Shown: positions 45,692 to 54,773 of the stretch, one piece after another
Numbering within the stretch: the stretch's first letter is position 1
How the letters are laid out: each line of letters begins with the position of its first letter
Origin: G965232465 sp965276005
GTDB lineage: Bacteria; Pseudomonadota; Alphaproteobacteria; JAQWUY01
Reading direction: 5' to 3'
DNA length: 64,000 bases
NCBI GenBank assembly: GCA_965276005.1
Contig: OZ254962.1
Location: forward strand, 1,364,001-1,428,000
Translations under genes and position numbers: made by a program
The notes under the pieces: model-generated
The model's database searches: none
The model's input: only the letters and a program-made list of their open reading frames with translations
Told to the model about the DNA's origin: nothing

Positions 45692-46711
45692 TCAATCCAA
45701 ATCGACCAAAGTTTTTGCCCGATACGATTGTGTCATGGCAATGGCTGTACGGGTGGCGGCGGTAGCGTCTGCTAGGCTTACCCTTGGTTTTGTGCGATTT
45801 TTAATACAGTCGACAAAATCTTGTGCTTCGCTTAAAAACGCCTGTTCGAATCTTTCGTAAAAGGTCTGTACACATTCGTTTCTAACCCCGTGCGTATCGA
45901 GGATACTCAGGCGGTTTTTGTGGGGATTCATGCCCACTTGCAAAGTGCCTTTGGTGCCGATGATTTCGGTGTGGGTGGCGTGTCCGTGCCATTGGGTGCG
46001 GGTGGCACAAATGTAGCTCATGGTGCCGTTTGCCATTTTCGCCATGACACTGACATTATCACCGTCTTGTACGGCTTCAAAGCCTTTGTGGGCGTACGCC
46101 CCGCCAATAGCGTACAATTGGGCAAATTCCGTCCCCAACAGCCAGCGACATAAATCTATATCGTGAATGCTGCAATCGAGAAATATCCCGCCGCTGGTTT
46201 CACAAAAAGCAATCTGAAATTCTGCCCATGCGTCCATATCCCCCGATTGCGACCGCACCATCACAGGCGTACCAATCTGTCCCCTATCGATACGCTGCTT
46301 AGCATCATAATAGCTGGCATCGTACCTGCGGACAAAGCCGATTAAACAGACTTTGTCCGGGTGTTGTGCACATACCGCCTCGACCCGTTCACAATCGGCT
46401 ACTTGCAGTGCCAACGGCTTTTCACAAAACACATGGTATCCCGATTGCAAGCCGGCAATAATTTGATCCGCATGCCCGTTTGTCGAAGTCACCAAAAACA
46501 CCGCATCCATTTTGCCCTGCATCTCGCACAGCATTTGTGCATAATCGCCAAACACCGTATGCACCCCCAACACCTGTTTAGCAAAGTCCAATTCTTCGGC
46601 AACAACCGAACAGGCACAGACCAGTTCCGCCCCGTGTACTTTAAATGCCAAGTTTTTACCGTGTTGTTTGCCTAATCTGCCCAGTCCTACTATACCGATC
46701 CGTACTGTCAT
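45692..46711 (-). CDS. iolG: Inositol 2-dehydrogenase
   Basis: Gfo/Idh/MocA oxidoreductase, 339 residues, oxidising myo-inositol to scyllo-inosose with NAD. Rossmann motif GIVGLGRLGKQH, CEKPLAL (catalytic Lys of the EKP motif), and GGIFLDCSIHDIDLCRWLLG with the Asp-His pair used in catalysis. An AGAGGATACAACA leader precedes the ATG. Last gene of the seven-gene inositol operon, 41 bp after iolB. The assignment as IolG follows from the motif set and the company of iolB and iolC. Confidence 0.88.
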   Translation of the reverse strand: MTVRIGIVGLGRLGKQHGKNLAFKVHGAELVCACSVVAEELDFAKQVLGVHTVFGDYAQMLCEMQGKMDAVFLVTSTNGHADQIIAGLQSGYHVFCEKPLALQVADCERVEAVCAQHPDKVCLIGFVRRYDASYYDAKQRIDRGQIGTPVMVRSQSGDMDAWAEFQIAFCETSGGIFLDCSIHDIDLCRWLLGTEFAQLYAIGGAYAHKGFEAVQDGDNVSVMAKMANGTMSYICATRTQWHGHATHTEIIGTKGTLQVGMNPHKNRLSILDTHGVRNECVQTFYERFEQAFLSEAQDFVDCIKNRTKPRVSLADATAATRTAIAMTQSYRAKTLVDLD

Positions 46712-46752
46712 TGTTGTATCCTCTGCATTATGTACACATTATTTAGACCACA

Positions 46753-47595
46753 TTATTTGAACTTAGCAATCATATCTTTGATACCGGGGATAGTATCGAC
46801 TTGGTATGCGTGTTCCGGTTGGAAATACTGCACCAGCGATTTTTGCGTGTCGCCAACAATGATAGTAAAATAATACATCTCATAACCGGGCATCGCCACA
46901 CAGGGGTGATAGCCCCTGTCGATCATAAAAGTAGTGCGGTGTTTCAAGTGATAACAATCGCCCACCTCTGCCCCGTGTTGTTGCAACATTTGTATACCGC
47001 TGCCATGCGGGGGGTTGAATCTGAATTGATATACTTCTTCATAGCGACTCTCATCGGGCATACGATCCGTGTCGTGTTTGTGGGGAGGGAAACCAGACCA
47101 GCCGCCACTACCGACCGTAAACAGTTCACTAACCAGTAACCGCCCCCGCTTATCGGCGTTTTTTTGTCCCAAGATATGTTTGATTTTGCGGTGGGTTTTG
47201 GTCGTATCACAGCCGTATTGGACAATATCCACATCCGTATCACCAATAGCAAAAGGCACCAATTGCGTATCGTATTTGCCGCCAGCAATAAACACATTGG
47301 TATCACCGCTATCACAAGTGATAGTAGCCGCCATACCTATGGGAACATATACGCCATTCGGCACCCCTTGCCATAAATCTGTACGGCTGCCGACAGTAAA
47401 CGACCGCCCCGCCACCGCAACCGTAACCGTGCCATACAGCGGCACAATACAAGTTTCATGATGGGGTAAATCATAGGTATATTGCTGTCCCTGTTGCAAC
47501 AGCAATTCATTAAAATAACATAGGGGTACCACCGTGTTATCCGTACCGATAATCGGGGCGTTGTTGTTGTCATAGGCGTATATAATATGCGTCAT
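46753..47595 (-). CDS. iolB: 5-deoxy-glucuronate isomerase
   Basis: Cupin-type isomerase, 280 residues, converting 5-deoxy-D-glucuronate to 5-dehydro-2-deoxy-D-gluconate in inositol catabolism. The diagnostic segment is GWSGFPPHKHDTDRMPDESRYEEVY with metal-binding histidines and glutamate, followed by PPHGSGIQML and RGYHPCVAMPGYEMYYF. The start overlaps the iolC stop by 4 bp, indicating translational coupling. Confidence 0.93.
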   Translation of the reverse strand: MTHIIYAYDNNNAPIIGTDNTVVPLCYFNELLLQQGQQYTYDLPHHETCIVPLYGTVTVAVAGRSFTVGSRTDLWQGVPNGVYVPIGMAATITCDSGDTNVFIAGGKYDTQLVPFAIGDTDVDIVQYGCDTTKTHRKIKHILGQKNADKRGRLLVSELFTVGSGGWSGFPPHKHDTDRMPDESRYEEVYQFRFNPPHGSGIQMLQQHGAEVGDCYHLKHRTTFMIDRGYHPCVAMPGYEMYYFTIIVGDTQKSLVQYFQPEHAYQVDTIPGIKDMIAKFK

Positions 47596-48692
47596 AAAAT
47601 TTTTTCCTTTCGTATCTGTATGGGCATATGCCCAATAGTATGGCTAGCGATAAAATCATCGACTTCCGCAGCAGTGGGTAAGGCATATGCACAGCCAAAT
47701 CGGCATACCACCAACGCCGCCGCCGCACTGCCCCTTATCAGTGCCTGATGCCATGCGGTGTGTGTATCCGTGTGTCGGTGCTGTATCAGGTGGGCGATAA
47801 GGGTACTGGCAAACGCATCGCCCGCCCCATAGGGCTTTAATGGCTGTACCGTATACACGCCACTAAACAGGGGCAAAGCATGAGGACGGTACACCACACA
47901 GCCATATTGCCCATTTTTTAACACCACAGTAGTCCCGTTTTGCCTCAGCTGTGCCACATATGCGGATATAGCACCAGAAACACACCAGCCGTTTGGCAAT
48001 GGCACCTGTTCGCTCTGTTTATCCCCCTGTATATCTCCCTGTGTATCTCCCTGTGTATCCCCATCACAAAGCACTTGAAATTCTTCCACATTGCCGACAA
48101 CACAATCGACCTGCATACAGGCGGTGCGAAATTGCCGTTGGGCATGAGAGGGCGATTGCCATGCGTCCCGGCGATAGTCCAAGTCTAATATGGTGGTTAC
48201 GCCGTATTGTTTGGCGTATTGTATCACCGTATAGGTGGCATCTGTCGACGGATTTTGTGATAATCCTGTGCCGGTAACAATCAACGCTTTAAACCGTTTT
48301 ACATAATCCGCTTTTACATCTTGCGGCGATATATGCACATCTGAGGCGTTGTTGCGGTACAACACCGCCCCACAGGTGTCCGCTTTGGTTTCACAAATGG
48401 CAAGAGAGGTTTTTGCCTGTCCTGTGGTGCGGGTCAGTCCTTGTATGTCGATGCCTTGCTGGTGCATGTACTGGTGGACAAAATCGCCCAACATATCCGC
48501 TGCGACCTTGCCGTAAAACCCCACTGTACAGCCGGCACGGGCAAGCCCCACCGCCATATTGCCCGCCGACCCGCCAACCTGTTTGACGAACAGCGAAGCA
48601 TCAGAAAAATCCGTATCGACATCGTGTGCATACATATCGACGCCCACCCGTCCCATAACCAATACATCGTTTTCCGCCCCATTTGCAAACAT
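47592..48692 (-). CDS. iolC: 5-dehydro-2-deoxygluconokinase (PfkB family)
   Basis: PfkB/ribokinase-family kinase, 366 residues, phosphorylating 5-dehydro-2-deoxygluconate. The opening VMGRVGVDMYAHD and FVKQVGGSAGNMAVGLARAG are typical of IolC, and the C-terminal anion hole GAGDAFASTLIAHL has the catalytic Asp. Many alphaproteobacterial IolC proteins carry a fused DUF2090 aldolase-like domain; it is missing here. Around residue 210 a hydrophilic insert of four D-x-Q-G type units is encoded by a 12-bp tandem repeat. Start lies 8 bp after the phyH stop. Confidence 0.88.
   Translation of the reverse strand: MFANGAENDVLVMGRVGVDMYAHDVDTDFSDASLFVKQVGGSAGNMAVGLARAGCTVGFYGKVAADMLGDFVHQYMHQQGIDIQGLTRTTGQAKTSLAICETKADTCGAVLYRNNASDVHISPQDVKADYVKRFKALIVTGTGLSQNPSTDATYTVIQYAKQYGVTTILDLDYRRDAWQSPSHAQRQFRTACMQVDCVVGNVEEFQVLCDGDTQGDTQGDIQGDKQSEQVPLPNGWCVSGAISAYVAQLRQNGTTVVLKNGQYGCVVYRPHALPLFSGVYTVQPLKPYGAGDAFASTLIAHLIQHRHTDTHTAWHQALIRGSAAAALVVCRFGCAYALPTAAEVDDFIASHTIGHMPIQIRKEKIL
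48015..48062. repeat. 12-bp tandem repeat, four copies, inside iolC
   Basis: Four units (CTGTTTATCCCC, CTGTATATCTCC, CTGTGTATCTCC, CTGTGTATCCCC on the plus strand) encode GDTQ GDTQ GDIQ GDKQ in the gene. Copy changes would keep the frame. Confidence 0.9.
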
Positions 48693-48700
48693 GCAACAAC

Positions 48701-49891
48701 CTAATCCGTACGAGAATGCAATTTTGCCGCAACAGCGGTCATAACCTCTGTGTGAGAACTGCCTTGTAAGGCGTGGGCGGCAACCAAGCTTTGTAAGCTC
48801 TGCGGGGCAACTTCCCCTTGTGGAATGTCTTTTTCTAAATTGGTGGGAAACGCATAGCCATCGGCAATACAGCCACTGATATTGTGTACTTCGTCGGCTG
48901 TAACGACACCATCAACATACGCCCGTTGTAACACCGGGTATACAGATTGTATCATAGCCGGGTAATTGAGTGTTTCCATAGTCTTACCAAATGCACAAGA
49001 CACCTGTAACAAATTGGCAATACGGGTTTTATCAGCGGTCACATTGCCGCCCGCCGCATGGAACAGTGCCGGATTAAAAAACACCCCATCGCCTTTCTGT
49101 AAATGCAGCTGCACATAATGGGCATCAAAATAGTCGATAAAATCCTGTTGCCGCCACGCCATGTATCCCAAATCGTACTTTTGCGAATGCGGTAACAGTT
49201 TCGTCGGTCCCGTGTCGATAGGCATCTCTGTATGGGCAACCGCCCCTTGCAAGGTCAAAAAGGGGCTGATTTTTTGTATCGATAGTGGAAATGTGGCACA
49301 GGTAGCATCACTTTGAAAGCCAAGGTGATAATCCCGGTGCATATGCTGTGATGTGCCGCCCGGGGGCACACCGTTTATTTGCGAAGTTAGCTGATACCCC
49401 GTTCCCAACCACGCCGCACACACCACATGTAACACAGGGTTTTTATAGTAGTCGACAAAATCCGCCGGCGATTGCACCGCCAATTTTTGTAACGCATTCC
49501 AAATACGCATATTGTTACCAGCAGCAGAAAAATGATCGCCTTTTTTATCGCCCTGTTGCGATTGGTGGATACGGTCAAATACGGTATTGGCATTGTCGAG
49601 TACCGCCATATCCGTATACAATCCGCTAATGGCAAACACCCCCGCCCCATCGGATAACACAAAACACATCTCATTTTTATAAGCGGTTACAGTGTCTGTA
49701 TCATTGTCGAGCACCGCTTGTAAAATCGGTTTTGCATCGTATATAACAACGCCTTTTTGTATATCGACATTTAGGCTATATTCGCATGCGTCTGCCCTCT
49801 CTGCCCCCTCTGCCCCCTCTGCCCCCTGTTGTATGATTTTTTCAAAGTCTGCAATGTTTACATCCTGTGGGCTATAAAATGATTTTTGCAT
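48701..49891 (-). CDS. Phytanoyl-CoA dioxygenase (PhyH) family protein
   Basis: Fe(II)/2-oxoglutarate-dependent oxygenase of about 396 residues. The iron triad is visible: His185-x-Asp187 in SQHMHRDYHLGF and His278 in NPALFHAAGG, with a downstream Arg (KTRIANLLQVS) for 2-oxoglutarate. The frame is open upstream through the ABC ATPase gene, but only ATG at 49891 begins family-like sequence and it has an AAAGG site. Residues about 22-33 are a GAE repeat. It sits between the inositol transporter and iolC, so it may oxidise an inositol derivative, for example a methylated or substituted one (inference). Substrate unknown. Confidence 0.8.
   Translation of the reverse strand: MQKSFYSPQDVNIADFEKIIQQGAEGAEGAERADACEYSLNVDIQKGVVIYDAKPILQAVLDNDTDTVTAYKNEMCFVLSDGAGVFAISGLYTDMAVLDNANTVFDRIHQSQQGDKKGDHFSAAGNNMRIWNALQKLAVQSPADFVDYYKNPVLHVVCAAWLGTGYQLTSQINGVPPGGTSQHMHRDYHLGFQSDATCATFPLSIQKISPFLTLQGAVAHTEMPIDTGPTKLLPHSQKYDLGYMAWRQQDFIDYFDAHYVQLHLQKGDGVFFNPALFHAAGGNVTADKTRIANLLQVSCAFGKTMETLNYPAMIQSVYPVLQRAYVDGVVTADEVHNISGCIADGYAFPTNLEKDIPQGEVAPQSLQSLVAAHALQGSSHTEVMTAVAAKLHSRTD
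49791..49826. repeat. 9-bp tandem repeat, four copies, inside the PhyH gene
   Basis: Four units of TCTGCCCCC (first one TCTGCCCTC) encode a short Gly-Ala-Glu repeat near the N-terminus of the oxygenase. Confidence 0.9.
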
Positions 49892-49893
49892 AT

Positions 49894-50715
49894 CTATTGC
49901 CTTTCTATTGGGGGGGTGTTGTATGCGGCATCCGCTTGCCGTATGCTGGCCTCTAGTTCTGCCTGCATTTTTTCCATTTCGACGCCCCCCGCCATCATGT
50001 TTAAAATATCTTCTCGGGACACCTGTTGTTTGTCGAACTGCCCCATGCTTTGTCCCCGATTTAACAGTACAAATTTGTTGGCAATAGGATAGGCGTGATG
50101 CACATTGTGGGTGATGAGAATCACCGCTAGCCCCCTTGCCCTTGCCCGTACCACCAATTGTAATACGGTTGCCGATTGGCGTACCCCAAGGGCGGCGGTC
50201 GGTTCGTCCAAGATAAGCACTTTTGCCCCTGAATCGATGGCACGGGCAATGGCAACACATTGGCGTTCGCCCCCAGACATAGTCCCCACCGGCTGGCTGG
50301 GATCCCGAATATCGATGCCCATATCGAGCATTTTTTGTTTCACAATGCGGTTGCATTTTTGCCAGTCGAATTGTTTAAATGGTCCCCACCCTTTGGTGAT
50401 TTCCCGCCCCATAAAAAAGTTGCGAGTAACGCTCATCAAATGCACCAATGCCAAGTCTTGGTACACAGTGCCAATGCCCCTATCCAAAGCGTCCCGGGGG
50501 CTGTTAAATACCACTTGTTCGCCCTCCAGCAGTATAGACCCACTGGTCGGTTTATGCACCCCCGCCAAAGTCTTAATCAAGGTCGATTTCCCCGCCCCAT
50601 TGTCGCCCAACAAACACAAAACTTCGCCGGCATTTACCGATATGGACACGCCGTTTAAAGCAATCACTGAGCCAAAGTGCTTACGCACATCTCTTAATTC
50701 AATTGTATACGGCAC
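49894..50715 (-). CDS. iatA: Inositol-type ABC transporter ATP-binding protein
   Basis: ATPase of 273 residues in the FrcA/IatA group. Walker A GDNGAGKST, Q-loop YQDLAL, signature MSGGERQ, Walker B VLILDEP and H-loop THNVHHA are intact. A C-terminal helical extension (about 25 residues) follows the ABC fold. It lies 2 bp downstream of the permease gene and just upstream of phyH. The inositol specificity is inferred from operon-mates iolBCG and from the same gene set (ibpA, iatA, iatP) known in Caulobacter. Confidence 0.86.
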   Translation of the reverse strand: MPYTIELRDVRKHFGSVIALNGVSISVNAGEVLCLLGDNGAGKSTLIKTLAGVHKPTSGSILLEGEQVVFNSPRDALDRGIGTVYQDLALVHLMSVTRNFFMGREITKGWGPFKQFDWQKCNRIVKQKMLDMGIDIRDPSQPVGTMSGGERQCVAIARAIDSGAKVLILDEPTAALGVRQSATVLQLVVRARARGLAVILITHNVHHAYPIANKFVLLNRGQSMGQFDKQQVSREDILNMMAGGVEMEKMQAELEASIRQADAAYNTPPIERQ

Positions 50716-50717
50716 AG

Positions 50718-51833
50718 CTATCTCCCGGCTAAGTTTTTGCGGATATAGGTGTTAAAAATAACCGCCCCCAATAACATCATCCCCAAGAACACCCGAAACC
50801 AATCGGACGGTGCCCCCGTGTACAAAATACCCATTTGCACGACGCCAAATATCAACGCCCCAAACGCAGCACCGACAACCGAACCATACCCACCGGTCAG
50901 CAAAGTACCGCCAATAACCACAGCAATAATCGCCTCGAATTCTTTTAACAACCCCCTATCAGCGGCGGCGGATCCAAACTCCATCACCTGTGAAATACCA
51001 TAGACACAAGCGGTAAATGCGGCAAACATAAACAGGCAAATTTTCACCCGCTCGACCGGTACCCCCACATTAGAGGCAGATTTAGCATCGCCACCAGATG
51101 CAAAAATCCAATTGCCGTACTTTGTCCGCAACAAAATCCATGTCCCCAGTGCGGTTAACCCAAACCACCAAAATACAATAATCGGAACACCTTCTACAAT
51201 TGGGCTGCCGTCCTTAAACGACTCAATCACCCCCCAATCGGCAAGTTGTATAAATACCCCCTTGCCAATAACACTGTTAAACAATCCCGCCAGCCGATCC
51301 GTTGCGATTTCATCGGATATACCGCCAACAATCGTACGGTTGGTAAACAAAATCGCCCCAGCAATAGTCAACCCCCGCAAAATATATAAAAACGCAAGGG
51401 ATATAATAAACGATGGCAATTTGGTTTTAACCACCAAGTACCCATTGACCCAACCGATGCCCATACACACGGCAAACGAAAACACAATTGCCACCCACAC
51501 AGACCAACCATAAAACGCCACTGGCACCGCAACCAGCATGCCCGCCATACCAATCATCGACCCAATAGACAAGTCAAATTCACCGCCAATCATTAACAGC
51601 CCTGCCCCCACTGCAATCACCCCCAAGTACGCAGACACGGACAGCCAACTCATCACCCCATCGGGGGCAAACATACCCGTATCGCCAGCGACCATAATAA
51701 AGAACACAAATATCAAAACCGTTCCCGACACCGCCCCCAATTCGGGGCTGGACAACAGTTTTTTCCACTTCGACACATGTTGGATGCGTTCGTCCCGTTC
51801 AAGCGAAGAGGTTTGTGTGTGCGTATTTTTCAT
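50718..51833 (-). CDS. iatP: Inositol-type ABC transporter permease
   Basis: BPD_transp_2 permease of 371 residues with a cytoplasmic N-terminal extension of about 40 residues before the first membrane segment and some nine segments in all. GGEFDLSIGSMIGMAGML and KYGNWIFASGGDAKSASNVG are the family-typical segments. ATG at 51833 is chosen because AAGGG precedes it; a 14-codon upstream extension is less likely. It follows ibpA by 127 bp. Confidence 0.86.
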   Translation of the reverse strand: MKNTHTQTSSLERDERIQHVSKWKKLLSSPELGAVSGTVLIFVFFIMVAGDTGMFAPDGVMSWLSVSAYLGVIAVGAGLLMIGGEFDLSIGSMIGMAGMLVAVPVAFYGWSVWVAIVFSFAVCMGIGWVNGYLVVKTKLPSFIISLAFLYILRGLTIAGAILFTNRTIVGGISDEIATDRLAGLFNSVIGKGVFIQLADWGVIESFKDGSPIVEGVPIIVFWWFGLTALGTWILLRTKYGNWIFASGGDAKSASNVGVPVERVKICLFMFAAFTACVYGISQVMEFGSAAADRGLLKEFEAIIAVVIGGTLLTGGYGSVVGAAFGALIFGVVQMGILYTGAPSDWFRVFLGMMLLGAVIFNTYIRKNLAGR

Positions 51834-51960
51834 ATTAACACCCTTGTTGTAAGTACATATACACTGCAACCACAACGGAAAACCACCAACATTTTACAAA
51901 CCGACTGTTAATGGAATCCCGTTTTGTGTCTCATCCTATCCATACGATATAGGTATGTCC

Positions 51961-52902
51961 TTAGCGATATTCGCCTGCGTATTTTTCAACCAGAGAAATA
52001 TTGTCTTTGGTAACAAATCCGGGACCAGAGTTAATATGGTTGCCGGGAATAACCCCATATCGTACATAGTTTACCAAGAACGCCACCGGTACCCACCCTT
52101 GCAAGTAAGGCTGTTGGTCGATACCCCATTGAATGGTACCATCTTTAATCGCCGCTGTGATTTCGCCGCTTAGGTCGAATGTACCAAAGTATATATCGCC
52201 TTTTTTCCGGATTTTACCAAGGGCACTTAATGCCGGGTGTGCGGAGGTCGGACCCAAAGTCAAAATCGCATCCGTATTGGGATTTTTCCGCAAATACGCC
52301 AGTATGGCATTTTCGATACCCGATGGGTCTTGTCCAGAATCGATCATCTGATTCCCTAGTGGCACGCCCAAACCATCGGCAAAGCCTTGACACCGTTCCA
52401 CAGATGCGGGGTTGGTGATATAGTGATTAACACACAGGAACGATTTTACCCCTGCTGCTTTTGCCCGCTTGCCGGCACCTAGCCCCGCCGCATATTCGGG
52501 CTGTCCCACATGCAATAACGCCCCCAATTTTTCAGACTGTGCGTGGGTACCAGAGTTAATGGTAATCACGGGAATACCTTTTCTGATTGCCTTACTGATA
52601 CCGCCTTTTAGGACATCATAATCGGAAATGGGAATGATGATACCGTGCGGATTAGACGCTATGGTCTGATCCAATATCCGTGCCATATCGCCCAAATCAC
52701 CAGTTGGCGGGTTGCGGTATTCGGTCTTGACATTAAATTCAGAAGACGCATTCTTCAAAGCATTCTTAATGGTGTTCCACCAGCTGTCCGAATCCGGTGC
52801 ATGTGAAATCAACACAAACCGTTCGTTATCCGCATGGGCAAAAGGTGCCACACCAGAAAACGCCAATAACATAGCAATACATATAAATTTAAAATGTTTC
52901 AT
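51961..52902 (-). CDS. ibpA: Inositol-type periplasmic substrate-binding protein
   Basis: Periplasmic binding protein of PBP type I, 313 residues, signal peptide cleaved near residue 24 (FAHA|DNERF). Segments RFVLISHAPDSDSWWN, GIIIPISDYDVL, PVITINSGT, NHYITNPASVERCQGF and WGIDQQPYLQGW match sugar/inositol-binding homologues. First gene of the operon, with AGGAGAG before the ATG and a promoter about 80 bp upstream. The 127-bp gap to iatP holds no obvious gene. Confidence 0.86.
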   Translation of the reverse strand: MKHFKFICIAMLLAFSGVAPFAHADNERFVLISHAPDSDSWWNTIKNALKNASSEFNVKTEYRNPPTGDLGDMARILDQTIASNPHGIIIPISDYDVLKGGISKAIRKGIPVITINSGTHAQSEKLGALLHVGQPEYAAGLGAGKRAKAAGVKSFLCVNHYITNPASVERCQGFADGLGVPLGNQMIDSGQDPSGIENAILAYLRKNPNTDAILTLGPTSAHPALSALGKIRKKGDIYFGTFDLSGEITAAIKDGTIQWGIDQQPYLQGWVPVAFLVNYVRYGVIPGNHINSGPGFVTKDNISLVEKYAGEYR

Positions 52903-52938
52903 AGTTCTCTCCTCATTATAAAATACACTTTATACACG

Positions 52939-52973
52939 ACGGCTTGTGGATTTTATCAACACACCACAGCCGT
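52939..52973. promoter_or_regulatory. Imperfect hairpin/inverted repeat at the ibpA transcript start
   Basis: ACGGCTTGTGG (52939-52949) and CCACAGCCGT (52964-52973) pair with one bulged base. It begins right after the -10 on the minus strand, so it would be either an operator over the start site or a stem-loop at the 5' end of the inositol operon mRNA. Confidence 0.4.
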
Positions 52974-52981
52974 ATATAACG

Positions 52982-53010
52982 ATACTAGAATATTTTTTTC
53001 TTACTGTCAA
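52982..53010 (-). promoter_or_regulatory. Promoter of the inositol operon
   Basis: Minus strand TTGACA (53010-53005), 17-bp spacer, TAGTAT (52987-52982), 80 bp upstream of the ibpA ATG. Confidence 0.5.
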
Positions 53011-53041
53011 TAAATAAATTAAATTTTTCATTGAATATACA

Positions 53042-53088
53042 TTGACAAAATACTTTTTTTATTCGATTGTATGGAGCAGTACCATACA
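53042..53088 (+). promoter_or_regulatory. Candidate promoter and operator of the divergent oxidoreductase
   Basis: TTGACA at 53042-53047 is followed, 17 bp on, by a weak GATTGT. Immediately downstream TGTATGG (53068-53074) and CCATACA (53082-53088) form a perfect 7-bp inverted repeat with a 7-base loop, well placed for a repressor. Confidence 0.35.
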
Positions 53089-53112
53089 AAAACATACCAA
53101 AAGGAAAGCACC

Positions 53113-54327
53113 ATGCACAACGACATCGTCCCACAAGACAGAGAAATAACATTGGACACCCGCCCCATAAGGCTGGGCATGGTTGGCGGTGGACAGGGGG
53201 CGTTAATCGGTAAAATTCACCGCTTTGCCACCCGTCTAGACGGGCATTACAGCTTAGTTGCAGGGGTGTTGTCGTCGACAGCCGATCGCAGTTTACAATC
53301 GGGGCTAGCTATCGGGCTGGATGCGAACAGGTGTTATGGCACATATCAAGACATGATAGCCGCCGAAACCCACCGCCCCGATGGCATTGAGGCGGTCTGT
53401 ATCGTAACCCCCAACCACTTACACGCCCCCCTGATAGACGCTTTTTTAACCGCCGGTATCCATGTGTTTTGCGACAAACCGATGACCGCCACTTTGGCAC
53501 AAGCCGAACGCTTGCAACAGGTGGTAAAAAACGCCAATGCCCATTTGGTTGTCACTTATAACTATTCAGCAAATGCTTTAATCCGCCAAGCCCGTACTAT
53601 GGTGGCAAACGGTGATTTAGGTCATATACGAACTATCCATTGCACCTATCCACAAGACAGCCTATCCCGGGCGGACACCGCCCGTACTAAACAAGCCCTA
53701 TGGCGACAAGACCCCACACTGTGTGGGGCGGGTACAATAGCGGATTTGGGTACCCATTGCTATCAGCTGATGACATTTGTATCTGGTTTGCAGGCAACGG
53801 GAGTATTTGCCCAGCTGACCACCTTTGGCGAAAACCGTTTGGTCGATGACGATGTACAGGTGTTGCTCGATTTTGAAACGGGGGCAAAAGGCATGCTGTG
53901 GGCATCACAAATCGCCGATGGTGGCGAACATGGATTGACACTTAAAATCTGTGGCACAAAGGGCAGTATCGAATGGCAACAGGAAAATGCCGACAAGATG
54001 CTACACACCGCCCAAGACAAACCCGCCCAAATACTGACCCGTGCCGGAGTCGGGGGCAAACACCCACACACGATAGCACTCAGCCGAACCGCCGCCGGAC
54101 ACCCCGAAGGATACATCGAAGCCTTTGCCAACATATATACAGACACAGCACCGATTATCAAAGCCCACCGCCACAGAAAACAAAAGAGTGGACAAAAAAT
54201 ACCACTGCCCGCCCATATACCCTCATACCAAGACGGATTAAACGGTATGCGGTTTATCGATGCCTGTCAAAAATCAAGTGCGGGCAAAACATGGGTTGAT
54301 ATGACTCCCTTGCCCGCTGTTTTATAA
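53113..54327 (+). CDS. Gfo/Idh/MocA family oxidoreductase, inositol-locus associated
   Basis: NAD(P)-dependent dehydrogenase of 404 residues. RLGMVGGGQGALIGKIHR is the Rossmann start, VCIVTPNHLHAP and CDKPMTAT (catalytic Lys) follow, and GTIADLGTHCYQL carries the Asp-His pair. ATG at 53113 is preceded by AAGGAAA; the 14-codon extension to 53071 is rejected. It is divergent from the inositol operon and may reduce or oxidise an inosose or another cyclitol (inference). The stop lies back-to-back with that of the small exported-protein gene. Confidence 0.85.
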   Translation: MHNDIVPQDREITLDTRPIRLGMVGGGQGALIGKIHRFATRLDGHYSLVAGVLSSTADRSLQSGLAIGLDANRCYGTYQDMIAAETHRPDGIEAVCIVTPNHLHAPLIDAFLTAGIHVFCDKPMTATLAQAERLQQVVKNANAHLVVTYNYSANALIRQARTMVANGDLGHIRTIHCTYPQDSLSRADTARTKQALWRQDPTLCGAGTIADLGTHCYQLMTFVSGLQATGVFAQLTTFGENRLVDDDVQVLLDFETGAKGMLWASQIADGGEHGLTLKICGTKGSIEWQQENADKMLHTAQDKPAQILTRAGVGGKHPHTIALSRTAAGHPEGYIEAFANIYTDTAPIIKAHRHRKQKSGQKIPLPAHIPSYQDGLNGMRFIDACQKSSAGKTWVDMTPLPAVL

Positions 54328-54678
54328 TACCAACGCAAGCACCACAACCCAAAATCCTACCATAAGCCCCCAAGCAGCTGTAAGAGTCGATTGTGAAATA
54401 GCACCGTCACTACCATCTCCGTACAATTGGGAAAACAGACCGCTTCGCATAGTTCGCATACCCCCAATATTCACATTTTCGTTAGAAACCTGCTGTTCTG
54501 GGGGGACAATAGGGTTAGAAGCGGCATCTGTAAATATAGTCTCCTGTGTTTGTACAGCAGCCGGGGGTTCCGATGGGGTAATAGCACCATCATTGGCATA
54601 CGACACCCCGGCAAAAATTATAACCCCAAACACCGCACAAAACAATATGCCTTTACGGACAAAAATTATACATTTCAT
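54322..54678 (-). CDS. Small exported protein with C-terminal membrane segment, unknown function
   Basis: 118 residues, not recognised. An N-terminal signal or anchor (GILFCAVFGVIIFAGVSYA, possible cleavage after YA near residue 28) is followed by a Pro/Gln/Thr-rich linker and a hydrophobic C-terminal helix (LTAAWGLMVGFWVVVLALVL). A good AAAGGAGAG site precedes the ATG. Its promoter region has two copies of an ATACCC-N5-GGGTAT palindrome, which argues for a regulated, real gene. It is convergent with the oxidoreductase gene (6-bp overlap of the ends). Confidence 0.6.
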   Translation of the reverse strand: MKCIIFVRKGILFCAVFGVIIFAGVSYANDGAITPSEPPAAVQTQETIFTDAASNPIVPPEQQVSNENVNIGGMRTMRSGLFSQLYGDGSDGAISQSTLTAAWGLMVGFWVVVLALVL

Positions 54679-54773
54679 TGTAACTCTCCTTTAATAAAAA
54701 GCGACTTATAGGGATTGTCTGCATATTGCATCACCCCCCATATGTATCTTAACCAAATATATAGGTAAGGATT

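Noticed and set aside
49892..50356. Upstream extension of the PhyH protein
   Set aside because: It is a shadow of the iatA ATPase gene in another frame; the oxygenase starts at 49891 after an AAAGG site.
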